Assembly: GCA_030681635.1 (NCBI GenBank) | Contig: JAUXRT010000115.1 | Span: 1 to 6,266 of the forward strand | Length of the DNA: 6,266 nt | Direction: 5' to 3' | Source: Reyranella sp. | GTDB lineage: Bacteria > Pseudomonadota > Alphaproteobacteria > Reyranellales > Reyranellaceae | The notes under the pieces: model-generated | What the model was told of the DNA's origin: nothing | What the model saw: the letters and a program-made list of their open reading frames with translations, nothing else | Database searches by the model: none | Translations under genes and position numbers: made by a program | Shown: positions 5,691 through 6,266 of the stretch, piece by piece | How the letters are laid out: each line of letters begins with the position of its first letter | Numbering within the stretch: position 1 is the stretch's first letter

Positions 5691-5694
5691 ATGA
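5680..5694 (+). other. Four-codon minimal ORF overlapping the thiolase start
   Basis: ATG GCT CAC CGA TGA (5680-5694) ends on the ATG of the thiolase-like gene as ATGA. Its ATG shares a base with the ribosome site, so it would have poor initiation of its own. It may be chance or a small reinitiation device. Confidence 0.2.
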
Positions 5695-6266
5695 GCATCA
5701 AGGGCAAAGCCTACATTGCCGGTATTTACGAGCATCCGACGCGGCTCGCGAAGGACATCTCGCTGGCGCAAATCCACGCCCAGTGCGCCAAGGGCGCGCT
5801 CGAGGATGCCGGCCTCACCAAGGACGACGTCGACGGCTATTTCTGCGCCGGCGACGCGCCAGGGTTGGGGCCGATGTCGATGGTCGAGTACATGGGGCTA
5901 AAACCGCGCCACGTCGATTCGACCGACACTGGCGGCTCCTCCTACGTGCTCCATGTCGGCCATGCGGCCGAGGCGATCGCCGCCGGCAAGTGCAAGGTGG
6001 CGCTGATCACGCTGGCCGGCCGGCCCCGCGCCGAGGGCATGGCGACCGGCACGGTGCCGCGCAGCCGTGGCGGCACGCCGACGCCGGACGAGCCGTTCGA
6101 ATTCCCCTATGGGCCGACGGTGGTGAACATGTACGCCATGTGCGCCATGCGCCCCATGTACGAGTTCGGCACGACGGCCGAGCAGCTCGCCTGGGTCAAG
6201 GTGTCCGCCTCGCGCCACGCCCAGCACAATCCGAACGCGCTGCTGCGCAGCGTCGTGTCGGTCGAG
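5691..6266 (+). CDS. Thiolase / SCP-x-like (lipid-transfer thiolase) protein, N-terminal 192 residues (3' end beyond window)
   Basis: The protein matches the thiolase-like/SCP-x superfamily, which acts on acyl-CoA in beta-oxidation-type or side-chain cleavage steps. Visible are KGKAYIAGIYEHPTR (4-18), the first beta-alpha element AQCAKGALEDAGLTKDDVDGYFCAG (30-54) and MSMVEYMGLKPRHVDSTDTGGSS (62-84). VGHAAEAIAAGKCKVALITLAG (89-110) is the helix-strand that normally follows the nucleophile. At the position where thiolases have CxSG the sequence reads DTGGSSY (79-85), with no Cys. Cys52 and Cys101 do not fit that motif. Cys-less relatives such as the steroid-degrading aldolase Ltp2, which works with a DUF35 partner, are known, so an aldol/retro-aldol role is possible; the catalytic C-terminal half is outside the window. 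The start ATG at 5691 has AGGGGA 10 nt upstream and directly precedes the conserved N-terminus. A DUF35 gene just beyond the window would fit. Confidence 0.82.
   Translation, partial: MSIKGKAYIAGIYEHPTRLAKDISLAQIHAQCAKGALEDAGLTKDDVDGYFCAGDAPGLGPMSMVEYMGLKPRHVDSTDTGGSSYVLHVGHAAEAIAAGKCKVALITLAGRPRAEGMATGTVPRSRGGTPTPDEPFEFPYGPTVVNMYAMCAMRPMYEFGTTAEQLAWVKVSASRHAQHNPNALLRSVVSVE

Noticed and set aside
5365..5694. Plus-strand 109-codon frame over brnA
   Set aside because: It is a shadow of brnA, extremely Arg-rich, with no motif.
1..6266. tRNA, rRNA, CRISPR array or insertion sequence
   Set aside because: No regularly spaced direct repeats, transposase fragment, cloverleaf with tRNA consensus bases or rRNA stretches were found. 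The cloverleaf-like fold at 393-514 has none of the tRNA invariant sequences.

Overview
This high-GC window has third-position G/C bias, NMO-, CaiB- and luciferase-type genes, a brnTA toxin-antitoxin pair and a palindromic intergenic repeat opening with CCTTCGAGACG. It looks like the chromosome of a soil alphaproteobacterium (Bradyrhizobium/Rhodopseudomonas/Reyranella-like). The genus cannot be settled from this sequence alone.

Left part, minus strand (1-3724): a compact operon reads leftwards. It holds a class III (CaiB/BaiF) CoA-transferase that lacks the usual catalytic Asp (2615-3724), then a second CaiB/BaiF protein that keeps it (1497-2618). The two share an ATGA stop/start overlap. A nitronate monooxygenase/FabK-type FMN enzyme follows (529-1494) after a 2-nt gap. 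After its stop comes a structured repeat (393-514) that folds on paper into a four-way junction. Beyond it, in the same direction, is the N-terminal quarter of a class III alcohol dehydrogenase (glutathione-dependent formaldehyde dehydrogenase), cut by the window edge.

Middle (3725-4988): a 49-bp divergent spacer separates the operon from a plus-strand luciferase-like flavin monooxygenase (LimB-like). A 9-bp inverted repeat encloses its Shine-Dalgarno sequence and start codon.

Right part (4989-6266): a brnT-brnA type II toxin-antitoxin module has an AT-rich promoter and a possible operator just upstream. It is followed by the first 192 codons of a thiolase/SCP-x-like protein that has no Cys at the usual nucleophile position.

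Working model (inference): two CoA-transferase subunits activate an acid as its CoA ester. The luciferase-like and nitronate-monooxygenase-like flavoenzymes oxidise the compound or an intermediate, and the thiolase-like protein performs a C-C bond step, possibly aldol rather than thiolytic. The substrate is unknown. The toxin-antitoxin pair looks inserted between metabolic genes. No complete novel system is evident. The points most worth checking are the Asp-less/Asp-containing CoA-transferase pair, the Cys-less thiolase, the dyad around the monooxygenase start and the four-way-junction repeat.
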